64,000 nt of DNA, from NCBI GenBank assembly GCA_918807975.1, contig OU964921.1:36296498-36360497 (forward strand), in the 5' to 3' direction. Shown here in pieces: positions 12,301-27,300 of this stretch. Below the pieces are notes generated by a model that saw nothing but the letters and a program-made list of their open reading frames with translations, did not search any database and was not told the origin of the DNA. The position numbers were made by a program, and so were the translations under genes. This DNA is from Aplidium turbinatum. Taxonomy: Eukaryota; Chordata; Ascidiacea; Aplousobranchia; Polyclinidae. Every line of letters begins with the position of its first letter. The first letter of the stretch is position 1.

Positions 12301-15300
12301 AAACAAGCCAAAAGGCTTCATCGAAAATCAAGTGTGGCTCACTCTGCTTTCGTTCTGTTTAGTTTTCGCTCCAGAAAGCTGCAAATTTTCTGTTTGAATT
12401 TGTAGGTTGGTTGGACACTTGGTTCGCTTGTGGCTGCGTTGAAGGAGCAGCCGCACGAGGTCGCCTTGCTCATGAAAAAGCGTCCGCAGACTCTCAGTTC
12501 GTCTTCTTCCAATCTGCTGGCGTTGTTTCAACGTAACGAAAAAGACAGGTAGACAGTTTTCTTATTTTGATGGCAATCCATGACTTGGTAACATAAGAAA
12601 GAAATATCTCATTATTTCTTTCACTATTTTGATATCGAATCTCATTTGCATTGATTATTATCATTGCATTGATTATTATCATTGCTCCAAATGCTATTAT
12701 GACGCCTTCATTATAGTAATGTAAATTTTTCGATCAATCTAGAATCTGGTTCGCTTGAGTGTTTTAGACATTGATCTGAAAGAACAGCACACTCGATTGA
12801 CCCAAGCTAGCAAAGGTTGCCTTTTTTACTGTATGTTAAAATCTAGTGGCACTGAAACAATGTAAAAAAACGCAACTTTTGCTGGCTGAGGATCTTGCCA
12901 ACTCAAACGTTCAAACTTTCTTAAAATTTTTTTTTGCTTCAGATCAAAACTGATTCGGGTCGCGAACCCAGTGAAGCGTATCGAAACGCCAACCATGGAT
13001 TCAGGTAACAGACCCAGCAACGGCGGTTGCCGGCCAGTGTCTGCCCGCTCTTCCATGGGTACGTGGTCCTCGCATAAGTCGCATGAAACCATGGAGGAAA
13101 CGTCATCAGAGAGAATGACCAGCAGCTCAGATATGAGGTTCCCAAATCCCAACTAACTAAAAAATGATCGTTTTTACATTGATTCAACGCTAACAGCTAA
13201 CCCCAAACAGCAAATCAACCGTAACGTCTGCAGACGTTGAATAATTGTAAAAAAATGGTTAATTTGATTGGGATGTTTGTTGGCGAAGGAGATGCTCGAT
13301 AAATAGTTCATTGCTAATGTGAGAACCTAGTGAAATATTTTCTTATTTGATGAATTTTGCCAGTTCATATTCCGGAGAGCCTATTCTATGATAGGCTCTC
13401 CGGAATATGAACTGGCAAATTCTTAGATAGTTTGATCGAACCGTACATTCCAAATTCGTATATGCTTAATTTTCTTATTTGTTTTGCCAAACATTAGAAA
13501 ATCAATACTAATGAACACTGTCGTGTTCTGTCAATATGCTTTATTGTTTGAATATCCTTGGATAAGTTTGATCGCAACTTTTCATCATTCTAACGTCAAC
13601 CGACGTTGTTTTCAGTGATCAACGTCGATCAACAAGCACAAACGAGTCCGGAAATTCATCACTAAATCACGTCACCAACAAGACAACAGAAAAGATCCAA
13701 GCTAACCCAAATCTAATGACACGTCCTCAGAATCTTTCGAGAAGAACTGCCTCTCCTCGTGAGTACCTACGCGAAGTTTCGAAGTTGTGTTTTTGGTGTC
13801 TCTGGTAAAGTACAACCATTAAATTCTTGTAAGTTCGTATGTATCTGGCAAAATTGTTGTTTTTTGCATTGATTTAACGTTTGCTAAATTGAGTTAATGC
13901 AAAAAGAGTCAATTTTGCAAACTGATTATAGTTCAAGGTGTTGAATTTTTCCGCTTGCCTTTGCCACTGCAAAGACGTTTCTTATCATTTTGAACGATTT
14001 GAGGAATGCAGGTTTGTCAGAAATTCATAAATATCTTCCCTTTTAAAAAAACGAAAGCGTGGCCATGACGCCCGTAGATCACTGATCTAAACACTGATTC
14101 AAAATAAAAACATTCAAACATCAAAATGTCTTTAATCAGCCGACCATCAATTCATATCTTTTTTTTCTTTTTTGTTGTGATTTTCCATGGGACACTATTT
14201 TAACTTTATAGCGACAGTTGTAGCAAGTTTAGTTTCCCAGAGTCTGTACTTGTCGGTACATCGATGACGACACCAGGCAGTGGCTGACCAACGGATGCCC
14301 TGACATATAGCGACAACACGAGAGAAGAAGGGCACTATTTTGTGATTCTTTTGCCTTGTGATTAGTTCCATTTCGCAGCAATCAAATCAGCATTTTTTAC
14401 ATTGGATTGAACGTCTGCATACGTTAAATCAATGTGAAAAGGGACCGATTTGCTGGCTAGAAGTGACTATACGATTTCGTCCACTGTTTTCCGTTATCGT
14501 GCCATGTGCACTGATTAATTTTTTTTGAAATGCAGGAATGGTACCAGCTGTGAATATACAACAACAACCACTAAAGGATCCTGCGAGTCCCATTGACGTG
14601 TTGAATATACCCCCTCCGCCTTCGGAACCTTACACTCCCAAGTTAGCTCCCAGACAGCAAAGCAACCATTTTTTACATTGACTCCACCTCTGTAGACGTT
14701 GAATCAATGTAAAAAACGATTGATTTGTTGTTTGGGCTTCACTTCGTATGTAGTTTTCGATGATTCGACGCCGATAACGGTAAACTTTCGCCAACGTTTA
14801 AAATGTGGAACCAAACTCAGCTACAAATTGGTCCTTTTTTACATTGATTCAACATCTGCAGACTTTGTATCAATGTAAAAAGGACTCATTTGCTGTCGGG
14901 GAAAAGTTGCCCCGTTTTCTCAAAACTGATAAACAGATTATCAATAGTAAAAATTTAAAATTTCTCCAATCTCAGTCTTTAGTCTCATGAGTAGGCTACA
15001 GAGTATCACCTGACATTCTCAGTGGTCACAACATAGCTGCGTGGCCACCGCACCCTCCCAGCGAACGCTGCCAACCGTCACGCTGTAGGTTTACAACCAA
15101 ACAGTGACTTCTTGACGACGACCTGAGTCACAGTAGTTGCAACCGAGTCGTTTGAATTTATTGATTTTATTGGCTTTTTGGTGTGTGAGAACCGTCGAGC
15201 CAAGTAGTTGCGTACCCCCAGACAGCAAAAGTCAAGTCAAGTTATTTTGTTTTAACAGCACCATATATTAACAAACAATCAGAGTAAATGTAATTGTCAG

Positions 15301-18300
15301 AACAATGCATTGTACAACTGTTGGTTAGATTATGGCGCAATCAGGATGGTAGCGAAAGACCATAAGCAGTCATCTAGTCAGTCACCACCCCATCACAGTA
15401 AATCTAACTACACATTCATACATACTAGTGTGCAGAGGCAGGCACACTACTTTAATGAATATAAAGGGTTCGCCACTGAGATTGAGAAACAACTGCTCTT
15501 GGTTTGAATCTCCATTCTCAGACTGAGTAAGCCGAGGATGAAGATTCAAACCAGCTACCAAGAATTAACCAACGACCAATAAGTGATTGTGTGCTACCTA
15601 TAATAGACTACAGCACTTTCGAAAGTTTTCCTGAAATAACGGGGAAAAAGCAGTCATTTTACATTGATTCAAAGTCTGCAGACGTTGAATCAATGTAAAA
15701 ATGACTGATTTTGCTGTCTGAGATGTGCGATTGCTTGAATTTTGCAAATCCTTTTTTCGTCTTCAAAATTAATAGATTTATATTTTGGTCTTCACAGAAA
15801 TTTGTGTTAAGCTTCGTTATGAATTTAAATGATATACGGGTAAATAATTAATGTGTATGTGGTAGAATTAATTCATTGCATTGCAAAATAATCAATATGG
15901 TTAAAGTGACATTCACATACGTTCAAACAGTGTAACCCGCATTAACCAAATCAAAAACTCAGCGTTGTATTCAAATTTGCAATAATTAAGCAACAGAACA
16001 CTGTTTCACTATTGTAACCCAAGGGAGTTCTGTTTCATTGTGATCAATACCCATATGTCACTATTGCGCGCGCACGAAAAAGAAACAGGTTTTTCGATCG
16101 TAATTGTTATTTTAATTATCCAAACATTACTTGATCTTTGGTCGGGCGTTCTGATCGTAAAATAATAAATTTTATTGATGATTTAAAAATTTACTTTAAG
16201 ATTATTATTCAAGTAATTATTTAAAGCTGTTAATTTTTTCCATCATGGTTCTCTGTGTAGGTACACAAATCTATTATCCCTTTGTAAAGCTAACCTTATT
16301 ATTAGTGTTATTTTCTTAGTTGTGGGCACTGCAACCGCACCACCTTTCAATCGGAACACAAAATATGTTTCTGCTGAAAGGCATTTTTGAACGATTTTTT
16401 CGGTGAAATACGCAAAAACTTTTGCGGAGCTATGAATATTACCCACATTCGAAAGGTTATTCCCGGAGTTCGCTAAACGAATAGGCTTTTAACGTGGCAA
16501 AGGTTTACTGGACTTTTTGAAAGAACATATGTGGGAACACATATGGCAAAAAATATTCTAAACTAAAACAAGAAAGAATAGTGAGACTTGGATTAGGAAT
16601 GCTTCGTTAACTTGACATATTTAATTTTGTATTTTTGAATTATCCGGAAATTGAGGATTTGGTATCGGCAGGCAATCGCGTTGCAATCGGCTTAGAATCG
16701 TGCACGTAGGAGCGACGTTAAGTTTTGTATTTTTTTTTATGATAATTTATCTTCTGAGTTTTATCAACGCATAAGGATCTGCATTATTGATCACCTGCCC
16801 CCAAAGAAATTGGATCTTTAATGCGAATGATAGAAACTACTGGTCCGCACTCAGAGCAAGTTTCCATTAAGGCTGCTTGTTTGTCCTTTACGACGATAGC
16901 CTAATTGTGTTAAAAGAACTAGTTGATTCAATTAATCCCATCTAAATTTATTTACGTTTATTTGATGCAAACAAAAAAGGTTTTGAAATTCACCGAAAAC
17001 TCAAACTTGGGCACATGCTTCAACCGTTTGCTTTTGCTCCTTTCACGTCCGAACTACGGGTGTTGTTACAACATTGCATTGTAACTTAAGCTAACAAGAT
17101 GATGTTTTTGCTTTTAAAAGAATAACTTCTCTCCTCTCCTATCTAGTTTGGTTTTATTAAAACGTAGACAAAAATGTGTGTTTGTGTTTAGGCATATGTG
17201 GCAATGTGGCACACTTATGTACGTAGGTTGGAACGCAGGCTAGTTGATGTTTTTACTTTCCTATGCAAAAAATGTACAAACAATTTTTACTTGTTTGGTT
17301 CTGGTCCTTTTTTTTGTTGTTGATTTTTTCTGCTTTCAAATGCCTATAAGGTATAGTTAGTTAGTTAGTTACCCTTCAGCAAGAAAGGACAGTGGGATCA
17401 GGAAGTCACCATAGAAAAATCCTTCAGCTAACACTAAACATTGAATTTGTGTTTGGAAAAAGAAAGAGTTTTTCTTAAGGAAACATTCGTTCTGTGAATG
17501 ATACTTGCTTTTTAATCCTTTGCATTTTCTGGTTGTTTAATCTTTAGTTTGTGAACTTTATTGTTTGTGCAGAGCCGACCACCTTTCAGTCGAACAAATC
17601 ACCAACAAAAAGCAGAGCGGTAGATCAGCTTCTCCCAATTCAATGATGGATATAGAACACAGGAGGCGTTATACAGTCATCGGTGGTTCCACTGTCGATC
17701 AAGTCTGGTGAGTAAACTCTAAAGAGAGTTGCCATTCCAGCTACGGAATGGCCCGATTCGGTGAGTCCGATTCGGTGAGTCTGATTCGGCAAGTCCGATC
17801 CCTATTCGGTGATTTTTTAATTTTTTTTTTAAATTATCGGGTACCGTAGCCTAATTATCATTGCCGTTTTAGGGTTAGAGGTTAGAGTTAGGGGTTAGAA
17901 GTTAGGAACTCACCGAATCGGACTCACCGAATAGTAGCAGACCCTCCCAGCTAATACCTCGTTTTTCATACAAAAATTTAACGTTAAACGTACTGATGCT
18001 AAGTTGACGCTCTGTTTGTATCCAACTCAATTTCCTTTGGTGCCATTTTTTTTTAAAGGAACAAGGATTTCACATTTACAAGACTTTATTTCTTTGATGA
18101 CCAAAAAAAACTTATATCTTCTTTTTGCACACAAATAAATGGCTAACGTAAAGTTAGTAGCATTGTACTAAATGAGCAAACTGCATGTACCCAGAGAACA
18201 AATCGGTCGTTTTTTTCATTGAACAGACGTTGAACTATTTCTGAATCGTCTGCAGACTACACTACCCAGACAATAAATCTGTCGTTTTTTACATGGATTT

Positions 18301-21300
18301 AACGTCTACAGACGTTAAATCAATGAAAAACGACTGATTGTTTGGGTAGTGTCGTTCACATCTGTAGTAGCCTAAACGTCGCAGGTGTGAAAGTGAGTTT
18401 TGTCTCGCGAAAGATAAAAATAGTTGGGACTTTGTTTCGTTGTGAAGCATAAAGTTGGGACGTTGCCTCAACGTAAGTTTGGCACTTCAAGCATCCGTTT
18501 TAACTTCAGTGGAAAAAAAGTGATAGTATTCCAGCACGATAAAATATAAAGAAATACGCTTTCTATTTTTTTTGCAACCTAAATCCTACCACGACTTTAT
18601 TCAGTGTGACAATGTTTTTGGAGGTGTAGATGTCTGGTAGAATTACAGTCAAATGTAAATGAATATGCAGCAAGTTTTCCAGGTACCATTGCAGTAAACT
18701 CCAGAGATTTAAGTTTTAAGCAAGTTTTCCAGGTACCATTGCAGTAAACTCCAGAGATTTAAGTTTTTGTCACGCCAGAAATCAATAGAAGGATCTAGTT
18801 TTTGTAGGGAATGAGTTGTTTTGGAGATTGACGTTACGTAATAAGCTGGACTGAATCTAGAACCTGGGTTGTTTTGCGCTTTAAAAACATGTTTTAGTTT
18901 TTGTAAAACAAAGCACGGTGTTGTTTCAGCGATAATATTTTCAACAAAATGTGCAGTAAAACGTTATTTTTTTATACGCAAACTTGCAGCTACAGCAGAA
19001 AACCATGGCATTGTGTTGGAGGAAGAATCCTACCTTACAGTCTTTTGCAGTCTTTCAAAGTTGCAAATTTCCGAAATGCTACCAACGTGGCGGAGAAAAA
19101 TTTGTTAACCTTATCAATGGTGGCTTGACTCGTTGTCGTACTTTCTAACCTGCAGAAAATATGAACTTTCTTGGCGCCATTTTACGTTAATAATCAAGCC
19201 AGACAGGAAAGTCTGTCATTTTTGCATTGATTTAACGTCTGCAGTTAATTTAACTTGCAAATTTGTAGTATCTTGACAGACGTTGTCGCTACATTTGTCT
19301 GCAGACAGGACCAGCTCCACAATCATATTATCAACACGTTAAACCTGTATCAACTCGTACGAATATACCAAGCTGGGGAAAAACGATGGATTATTATTAT
19401 TGTCGTCGTACTTGTGTCCAAGCTATGCGGATCTACTCCCTGAGCGACTGAAAGGCTTCGTCTGAATTGGTGTCTGCTAAACATCGTTTAATGTCCAAGA
19501 GACATCACAAAAAATATACAGACATTTAGACGCCCACACGTCTAAAACCCATTCGGTTGTAGGACCCAGGTCCATAACAAGTTACAAGAGAAGTTTCAAC
19601 CCAGCCAGAAACTTGGTCCTTTTTTACAGCGATCCAATATCGACAAACATTGAATATTAATGTAAAATTGACTGATTTTTCGCCTGAGGTAGGAGGATCA
19701 CTGCGTTGGCTTACGAAGCCAGGGAAACAGAACTGTGTTAAAAATACGAAAGTTTAGGTTTTTGACCCACCTTGTTCTTCTGTGCACATGCGCTTACAAT
19801 ATTGACACATCTGCACTCACTTCATGGTAAGAATATTAACAACCAGTTTGTTTTCCAATGCCAACAATGGCTGCCGGTTGGTTTTCACGTTTATTAAACC
19901 TTTGTATACAGTAAAGTCAATATTCCTTTGCTTGTTAATCTTAGCTAATGCCATAGGAAGCGCTCTGACGCGCATTTTTCCCATCAGGGTGAAATCATCA
20001 CATTTGAACACGTTCTATATGTTTCTCTACAATACAAGCAACTGTAATTGCATTGCATAGACTTGCGAAGGAGGTTTGATCGTATAGTCTGGCTCAGATT
20101 AAGTCCTGAAATTAAAAAGTTTACTTTAAGAGATATAGAAAGATTGCAGGTTTTTCTTGTTAGAAAATATTGGTAGAAGTTCCCAGACAGCTAAATCCGT
20201 CATTTTTATATTGATTTAACGTCTGCAGACGTTGACTTAATGTAAAATGACGGATTTTGCTGTTTGGATTGAGTCAGTCAGTGATTCAGATTTAGGTTCT
20301 TGTATTCTTGTAAGTTAGTGATTTTTGATTTAAATCTGTGGTATGCCGTTTCCAGGTATGAAGACTTTTTAGCTGAAGTGAACAAGTGCAATTTCTCCTC
20401 ATCCAGCGGCTGCCCATCTCAAGACAAGATTTCATCGAACGAAGAAGTGTTCAGCAACACACCTCCCTCGAAATATACTTCCGTTGCCAGTCTCTACCAG
20501 AAACATCAACGCAACTTTGTGTAAGTGTTTCATCAGCATCATTTTCAGCCTATGTTAGCCCACTGCATAGCGAAAGCCTTCCTTTTTCTTACCAATCCAA
20601 TCAATGTAAGTGTTTACAGTATATATTTTCTGGACTTTTTACTCACATCACATCATTACCTTTGTTTGCCACCTTTTTGTAGGCAACATGATCTCTGCCG
20701 GATTTCACGATTTGTTTTTCAAACTCAGTCTACACATGCCGGACTTTAAGCGCAGAAGAGATTTTGCCCTTTCATGAGACCAACATTAGTCATTTTTTTA
20801 TAACTTGGTTCGGTGACCCTTTCAGCTGTTACGATTTACAGCCAGCAAGCATTTTTAGTTCAACTTTGAGGTGCCTTTAGCTTATATCAGCGACTTTGCT
20901 CAGGCAAAATCAACAAAGAAGCAAGAATGTTGGTCGACCCGTGTCGATGCCTCCGGATTATTACTGCCCAGTCAAACGTGTCGTCGATCAACCTGCCCAC
21001 CGTCCTCTGACGTCACACTACTCATCACGCAGTGACGCAGCATCTCGCTACTGCCAGGCTCAACAAGCTGCCACTGTAGACAACAGACTTCAAGACAGAA
21101 ATAACAAGTACGTTGTCGCAACATTGGTTCTGCTTTAAGTGAGTGTGGCAATCTTGGGGTAAGATTTGTATGCGCATTGGAAGGTTACTTGTTTAGCGCT
21201 GCATTGAATTTCAGGAATTTGCAAATTTGATACGTGTACTGTATAACACTGATGTTTCAGTTATGGCAGAAATTCATCACTTGAAATGAAACAGTTTCCT

Positions 21301-24300
21301 TGCAATAATGAAAAAAAAAGTCTTTAACTTCACTCCAACAATTAAACTAAAAATCGAGCTGAAGTAATCAATAGCTTGAAGGTTAGAGTTTTTATAGTAA
21401 TGATAATGATTTCATTATTTTGTTTAGACGACTTTTTAATCTCTCTATGCTTGGCACTCAGCAAAGCATTAGATTCAGTGTAATAATGTATTTGGATGCG
21501 CCTCTTTAAGACTGCGCTAACGCTGCCGAGTGCACGATGCGCATAACTGCGATGGATACTGCCCTATATAAGAACACACACATTACTATTATATCATAAC
21601 TCTGTACGATTTACCGTCAAAGTTTCGTTTCTGTTTGCAGAGGTGTGTCATCTTCAGGCTACTACGTCACCCAGCAACAACTGCTTCGTCAACGCCAAGA
21701 ATCGTACAAGCGAGAAATAAACCGTTCAAGATACAACAGTAACAACAACAACAGTAACAACAGCATTCGTGAAAAAAATTCTGATAGAGGAGCCAATTCT
21801 GCCTCTTCTTCTTCGTCTCAAACCTCCAAAAATCCTCCTAAACCACCACCACGCTCTTCTTCAATCACAAAGCTCAGTCACCGACTTTCTTCAGAAATAC
21901 GAGAAAGAATCGACCACTCCCGTCAATCGTCTCTCCCCGTTGAAAGCAACCGCGACATGGGGGAGGAAAGAGCGTAAGCGGCTTTGTTCTATTCACGTTT
22001 TCTATCATGATCAATTTGCAACAAGTTCTTTAATTTTTGAGCTTGAGCTTAGTAATTGCTTTTCACACTCATGGGTGGAGCATGATACATGATGTCAACA
22101 AAATCCACAGCTTTCCTGTTTTTTTTTTTTTTTATGATCATTATTATATAATATGGCGAGATGACATAGAAGAAAAGATTGGCATCACCTGGATGAGAAC
22201 AGCAAAAGACAGAACGGTGTGAAAACATATGTGGAGGCCATTTGCCAGCAATGGCATGACCGGCTGATGATGATGATGATTATATAATATTAGTTTATAA
22301 CTTACTGAAGTAGTAATTTATTTGCAAACAGTTTTCCTTAGCACGAGGCGCTTAATCATACTTTACTTTCGTCGTTCAATGACTATAATTACATTGCAAC
22401 AACGTCATATTTTCGAATGCATTTTGTTTCAGGTCAAATTCCCTGTCTCTTCAAAAGCCATCCATACCTCGTAAGCCCAGCCACATCCGTCCCGTTTTTT
22501 CAAATTCGTATTCCGCTGTTAAAACGGACAAGAAAGCGAAAAGCGAGAGCACTCCCCATCTGAGCAACCGTCGTCAGTCTTTGGAAATCGAGCAGTTGGG
22601 TTCCCGGCAACTTTCCGCTTCAGAAAACAGGTTGAAATACTCTCCTACGCCCAACAGCGTTGAAACTTCCCCTCAATATTTAAACGTCCAAACTGCTGTC
22701 GTGGCAACCGTTGTCAGCACGAAAAGTTTTCCTACAAAGAACACGGACACTCAAACACAGGTGCAACGGCCTATTCCTAAACCGAGAAGAAACAGAAACA
22801 CACCTCAAGAAGTGAAAACTCAAGGTAGAACGTGTTGTTGCCCATCCAGCAAATCAGTCGTTTTATATTGATTCAACGTCTGCAGACGTAAAATGAGTAA
22901 TTTGCTGACTGGGTATTTGTGGTTTATTTCAATGACTTTTCCATGGACTAACGCTCTTGGCTTTCTGAAAGTTCTCTTGAAAGTTGCAGGGTTGCACTAG
23001 TCTATTTGTCTGTCGGGAAGAATACATACAATTAAGAACAATATTATTTCGATTTTGCATCCGAGTTATTATCCAAGAGTACAAGAACACTGAAAACGAA
23101 AACAAAGTAAATTTGTTGCAGACATTTAAGGCTGCGTTGTGTGTTTCTGTTGTTTTTTTTGCAATCTTGTTGCGTTGTAAAGACATCAGCTTTCCTTCAT
23201 GTTTAGATGAATTTTCATTAAGAGGACGATCCAACTCTCAGGGTGTCCTTCTGGCCGTCGGGAACCATCCGATTCCTTCCGAGCGTCTTCGCAGAAAAAG
23301 CGCCGGTCACGTGACCCAAAAAACCAAAATCGAGACCATTCTGGACTCACTGAAAGACGAGGAGCAGGTAGCATCCGGTTTGTAGTGACAGCTATCTGCT
23401 AGTGGAAAGATGCGTAGGTTTATGCCACAAATACCGTGTTTTGAAAAGTAAAATGAATATTTTTCTTATTTGTGTAACATTTTGTTTAATAAAACTTCAT
23501 TTTTCATTCTTTTACGTGTACATCTGCCATTATACTGCTGCTCACATCCGTCGTCCACATTCACTCAATTTAAACACCAACGATAGCAAATTTAACATCT
23601 TACGTCATTTTTTTCAACTAACGTCATCATTTCATCATCACACAGAATGGCAGCGAGCAGCAAGGCAACCAGTCGCCATCTTGGAGATCGCTGACGTCAC
23701 GACACTCTCCGTCCCGAGGTTCTTACAACGCCGCTATAAACAGTAAGCTTGCAACAAAGTGGCTTTGTCTGCAATCGAGACTTTTAACATCTTCTGCATT
23801 CGATCCTTTGCTCGTGCCATCGATGATATTCCATTCGCTTGGTGGAGCTATTAAACTAACCTGATGCTCCTCTACTTGTGATCAGAATTAAAAAAGTCCG
23901 TTTCGAAAATCATTCTAAGCAGAAAATAAAACGAGAACTATGGAAAAACCGACGATGGTGTTCGCCCTAATGTGACTGATAGCTCTTCTTTTGTTCAGCA
24001 TGTTGTGAAAGCAACAACTACCTTTTAGCATGATCTAATTGACTAACATCCCTCTTTCAGCTTTATCATTGTAATTTTTTAGGAAATTAACCTCTGTGTA
24101 TCATTGTTTATGAAAACAAATTAAGTTTTTATGTACTATGTAGTTTTAAAAATACCCAGCAACGGTGTGGCACCAAAAAGCGAAGAAACATTTTTAATAA
24201 CGTAAGCCATACAGCAAAAATGTGTGCAGACTTTGCAGACGTTGAATCCATGTAAAAATGATAAACTTTGCTGTCTGGGAGCAGTATGGCCTATGAGTGG

Positions 24301-27300
24301 CTTGTTCGTGGTGTTTGATCAAATACTTTTTGACTCATTTGCTTGCACATACATCGGGGCAGTTTTACGTTGATTCATTTCACCATTTTCCTTGTATGGA
24401 GAAAATTTGTGTTGGTTCTACGTCACTAATTCTAGAACTGCTTGTAACTTGGTCATTTTCTTCCGTTCAAACCTTAAAACTCGTAGATTATTCGCTTCAG
24501 TAGAGCTATCTTAGTTTTAACCGATAACATCGTAGCTTCTTTTGCATGTTTTTATATTCACCAGTGAGCTACAAGTAAGTTACAGGTTAGTTTTTTCGAC
24601 TTGATATTACCAGCTAACAGCATTGTTTATAACAGCATTTTGATTTCAAAAAGCTTAAAAATGCATCACGTTTTTGCAATCGTTGCTTGCAACTATCAAA
24701 GTTATGAAAAACTTCATGAGTCAGTTAGGCAGTGATCGACATCTGAGTTCAAAATTGTGTCTTAGCCAAAATCTTTTGACATTTCAGACGCCGAAGCGAG
24801 GTGTAGGATGTATTCAAAATCTTCTTTGGCCCCTGAGCGTGTGCCTCAGCTGAACGACAGGTAAGGTCGATTATCTTGTCATTTTTTGTTGTAAACACAG
24901 CTGTGTGGTTAACTAATAACTATGGACTATGGAACATATTCAAAGGCAATTTAACACACCCCAGCCAATAACAGCTGTTATATTTCCATCGTTTCAACGT
25001 TTATTGCCGTTCAGTTTCCTATTACTGTGGCGATTGATTGCATACTGCATTCGTGCATAGATCACGTTCAGTATTTTATGAGAACAAGTTGGTTAATGGA
25101 TGACGCTTTCGTCGATGCACTACAGAACTTTTGATATCTACGTTGCCTGGAATTTACTTTTATGACAACTGTTTGCTGTGACGTCATCGAATCGTTTTTT
25201 TTTTTCATGCAAAGTTGGATACTTTGAGTACATATTTGTCTTCTACGAAAGTTATTTATTAACCGTGTCTCTCGACTTACTAAGCGGAGAAGGGAAAGAT
25301 ATGCTAGGTACGCTTAACTGGAGACAAGGGATAGTTAAGTCAGGTGAATTGAATCTCTCAGGTAAAGTGTATTTGTTACGTCTCTAGCCATTGCAAAGCA
25401 GAAGTGTTTCATTATTAGCAATGATGTCATTTTGTTAAAGAAAGATTATAACGGATGGTTGATTAAAGAGGTTTAGGCTTGATTATTTTTAATTAAAATA
25501 TGCAAGCAGGTGATACAAGAGCATAGTCTACAGAAAATTAGTGCGTCAAAAGCTCGACTTCGCAGTTAAAAAATAAAAATGTAGTAACGGTGACGACGAC
25601 CAGACAAACACAAGTAGAGGTTCTTTGTGGTAGTTGATGACAAGTATGGCTTTCGCACATGCACATGACCGATTGCATGTCCACCACTGTAAGATCGAAA
25701 CTTGCGGCTTTTATGGAGTTGATTGCGTTGCAGCTTTCACGTTCTTGTCTGTCTTGACCCTCTTGCTAGGGCGCCTTCTCATTAGGCACTGCTCTCCTCC
25801 ACCGAAAGAATGTAGGCGTAGAGTTTTCTTTGTGTTCCATCGTCCAGAGGCCAGAAGTTATTAGAAGAGCATGCATGGCTTTCAGACTGAATTTATCTGT
25901 GCACTATGTTGAGGCGTCTCATTAAATCGGTCCAGACAGCAAATCAGTCGTTTTCCACATTGATTCAACATCTGCGGACGTTGAATCAATGTACAAAACG
26001 ACTGATTTGCTGTCTGGAAGGAGTGAGCAAGATGCTACAACCTGGACAGTCTGGTCAGTGTCTGGTTTTGTGGAAAAGACGTTATCGCATTTGTTGTATT
26101 GCAAGTAGTTATTGTATCTGAAGCAAGTATAACTCCTGGTAGAAGAACTTCAGAGTTTAACGTTTCTCAATAAAACGCAATAGACTGCAACTCCAACCTG
26201 AAGTGCATGTGAGTGATGGCCCGTTTTACTTCCTCCCCAAGAAAATTGATGAATTTAAACTTGAGATGGCAGCTTTTTATGTGGATCAACTTTTTCTGGC
26301 CTTTGTATTGTAGTACCATAGCTTCTATTCTTACCATATCACTTCTGCGTCATACCTACTTGTACCATTGTACCATTTTTTCATTGTGAGCTGATAACTG
26401 TGTGTAAATTTTTCCAGTTGAAACCTTTGTGAAAATGTCGATTTTATTGGGCCAATTACACGTCGAAGAACCTTGATATGCACTTTATGGTGAAATTTTA
26501 AATATGAAACCGAAGACGTACTTCACGTAAGCTATTGTTTCAGTTTGGAGAAAATGCTGATATTTTCAGAACACGAAAAGACAAACGTTTCTTTGGCTTG
26601 ACGCGCACTAAGACCTATCATTGTTTCGAGAACCTTTCATTGAATTAAAGTGGGTCCGACACGTAGTTTAAACCATCAATCAGTACACAGGTTGGGCTGA
26701 ATAATAACACAGTCGCTCTTTGAATAGTTTGACGAACAGTGACAGTAGGTTGTTGGTAACAGCATTTTTTGGTAGTTTTAGTATCAACAAGCGAGCACAG
26801 GAAAATTATAGTGCCATGGTATCCAGATTCCATCTATTGCGCTTGGTCTTAAGAGTAAACGAGCACTCTTAGTATATTTCATGCATGTTGTCGCTGAGTT
26901 TGATGTTTTGAGAAAGTCTTTGTGAATTTGAATGATTGAGTTAGATTAACAAATAAGGTCAACTATGTAGGAGAGCTGTTGAATCTCATTGCGTGGCATA
27001 ATATGTGTGGAGTAGAAGAAGTTTGTTTGAGGTAATGAAGAGCCGTTTTAATTTGTCTTATAGATTTTGGGTAGCACTAGCACTGCCCATCCTTGCTGCA
27101 AGGTGCTATGTGCTGTGTACGCGTTGAAATCGTGAACTAACGAACACCTATTTACCATCGGTTGTTTCATGTCTTGTGGCATCAGCATAGATGAATAAAA
27201 TGCAATCTTTTAGTTTCGGTTATTTCTCAATGCTCTGGTGTGGTTGTTTTTGAAGACGAGTTCGCTTGAATACGTATATTTTTTCAATTTTTATGACACA

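Larger units (their letters stand above)
18770..20181. other. CNK intron, only MITE pieces recognised
   Basis: No exon seen. It holds a partial MITE at 19198 and a diverged copy at 19600. Short open frames on both strands lack splice support. Confidence 0.4.

Noticed and set aside
12110-12397. 95-codon open frame across the 131-bp duplication
   Set aside because: Created by duplicated intron sequence; no motif or splice support.
13001-13010. Strong-looking splice donor CAG/GTAACA at 13005
   Set aside because: Its use would shift the next CNK exon to a stop; the longer exon keeps the frame and reads as coding.
25634-25864. 76-codon open frame in the large CNK intron
   Set aside because: No splice phases that fit the gene and no recognisable domain; flanking CNK exons already join in phase.
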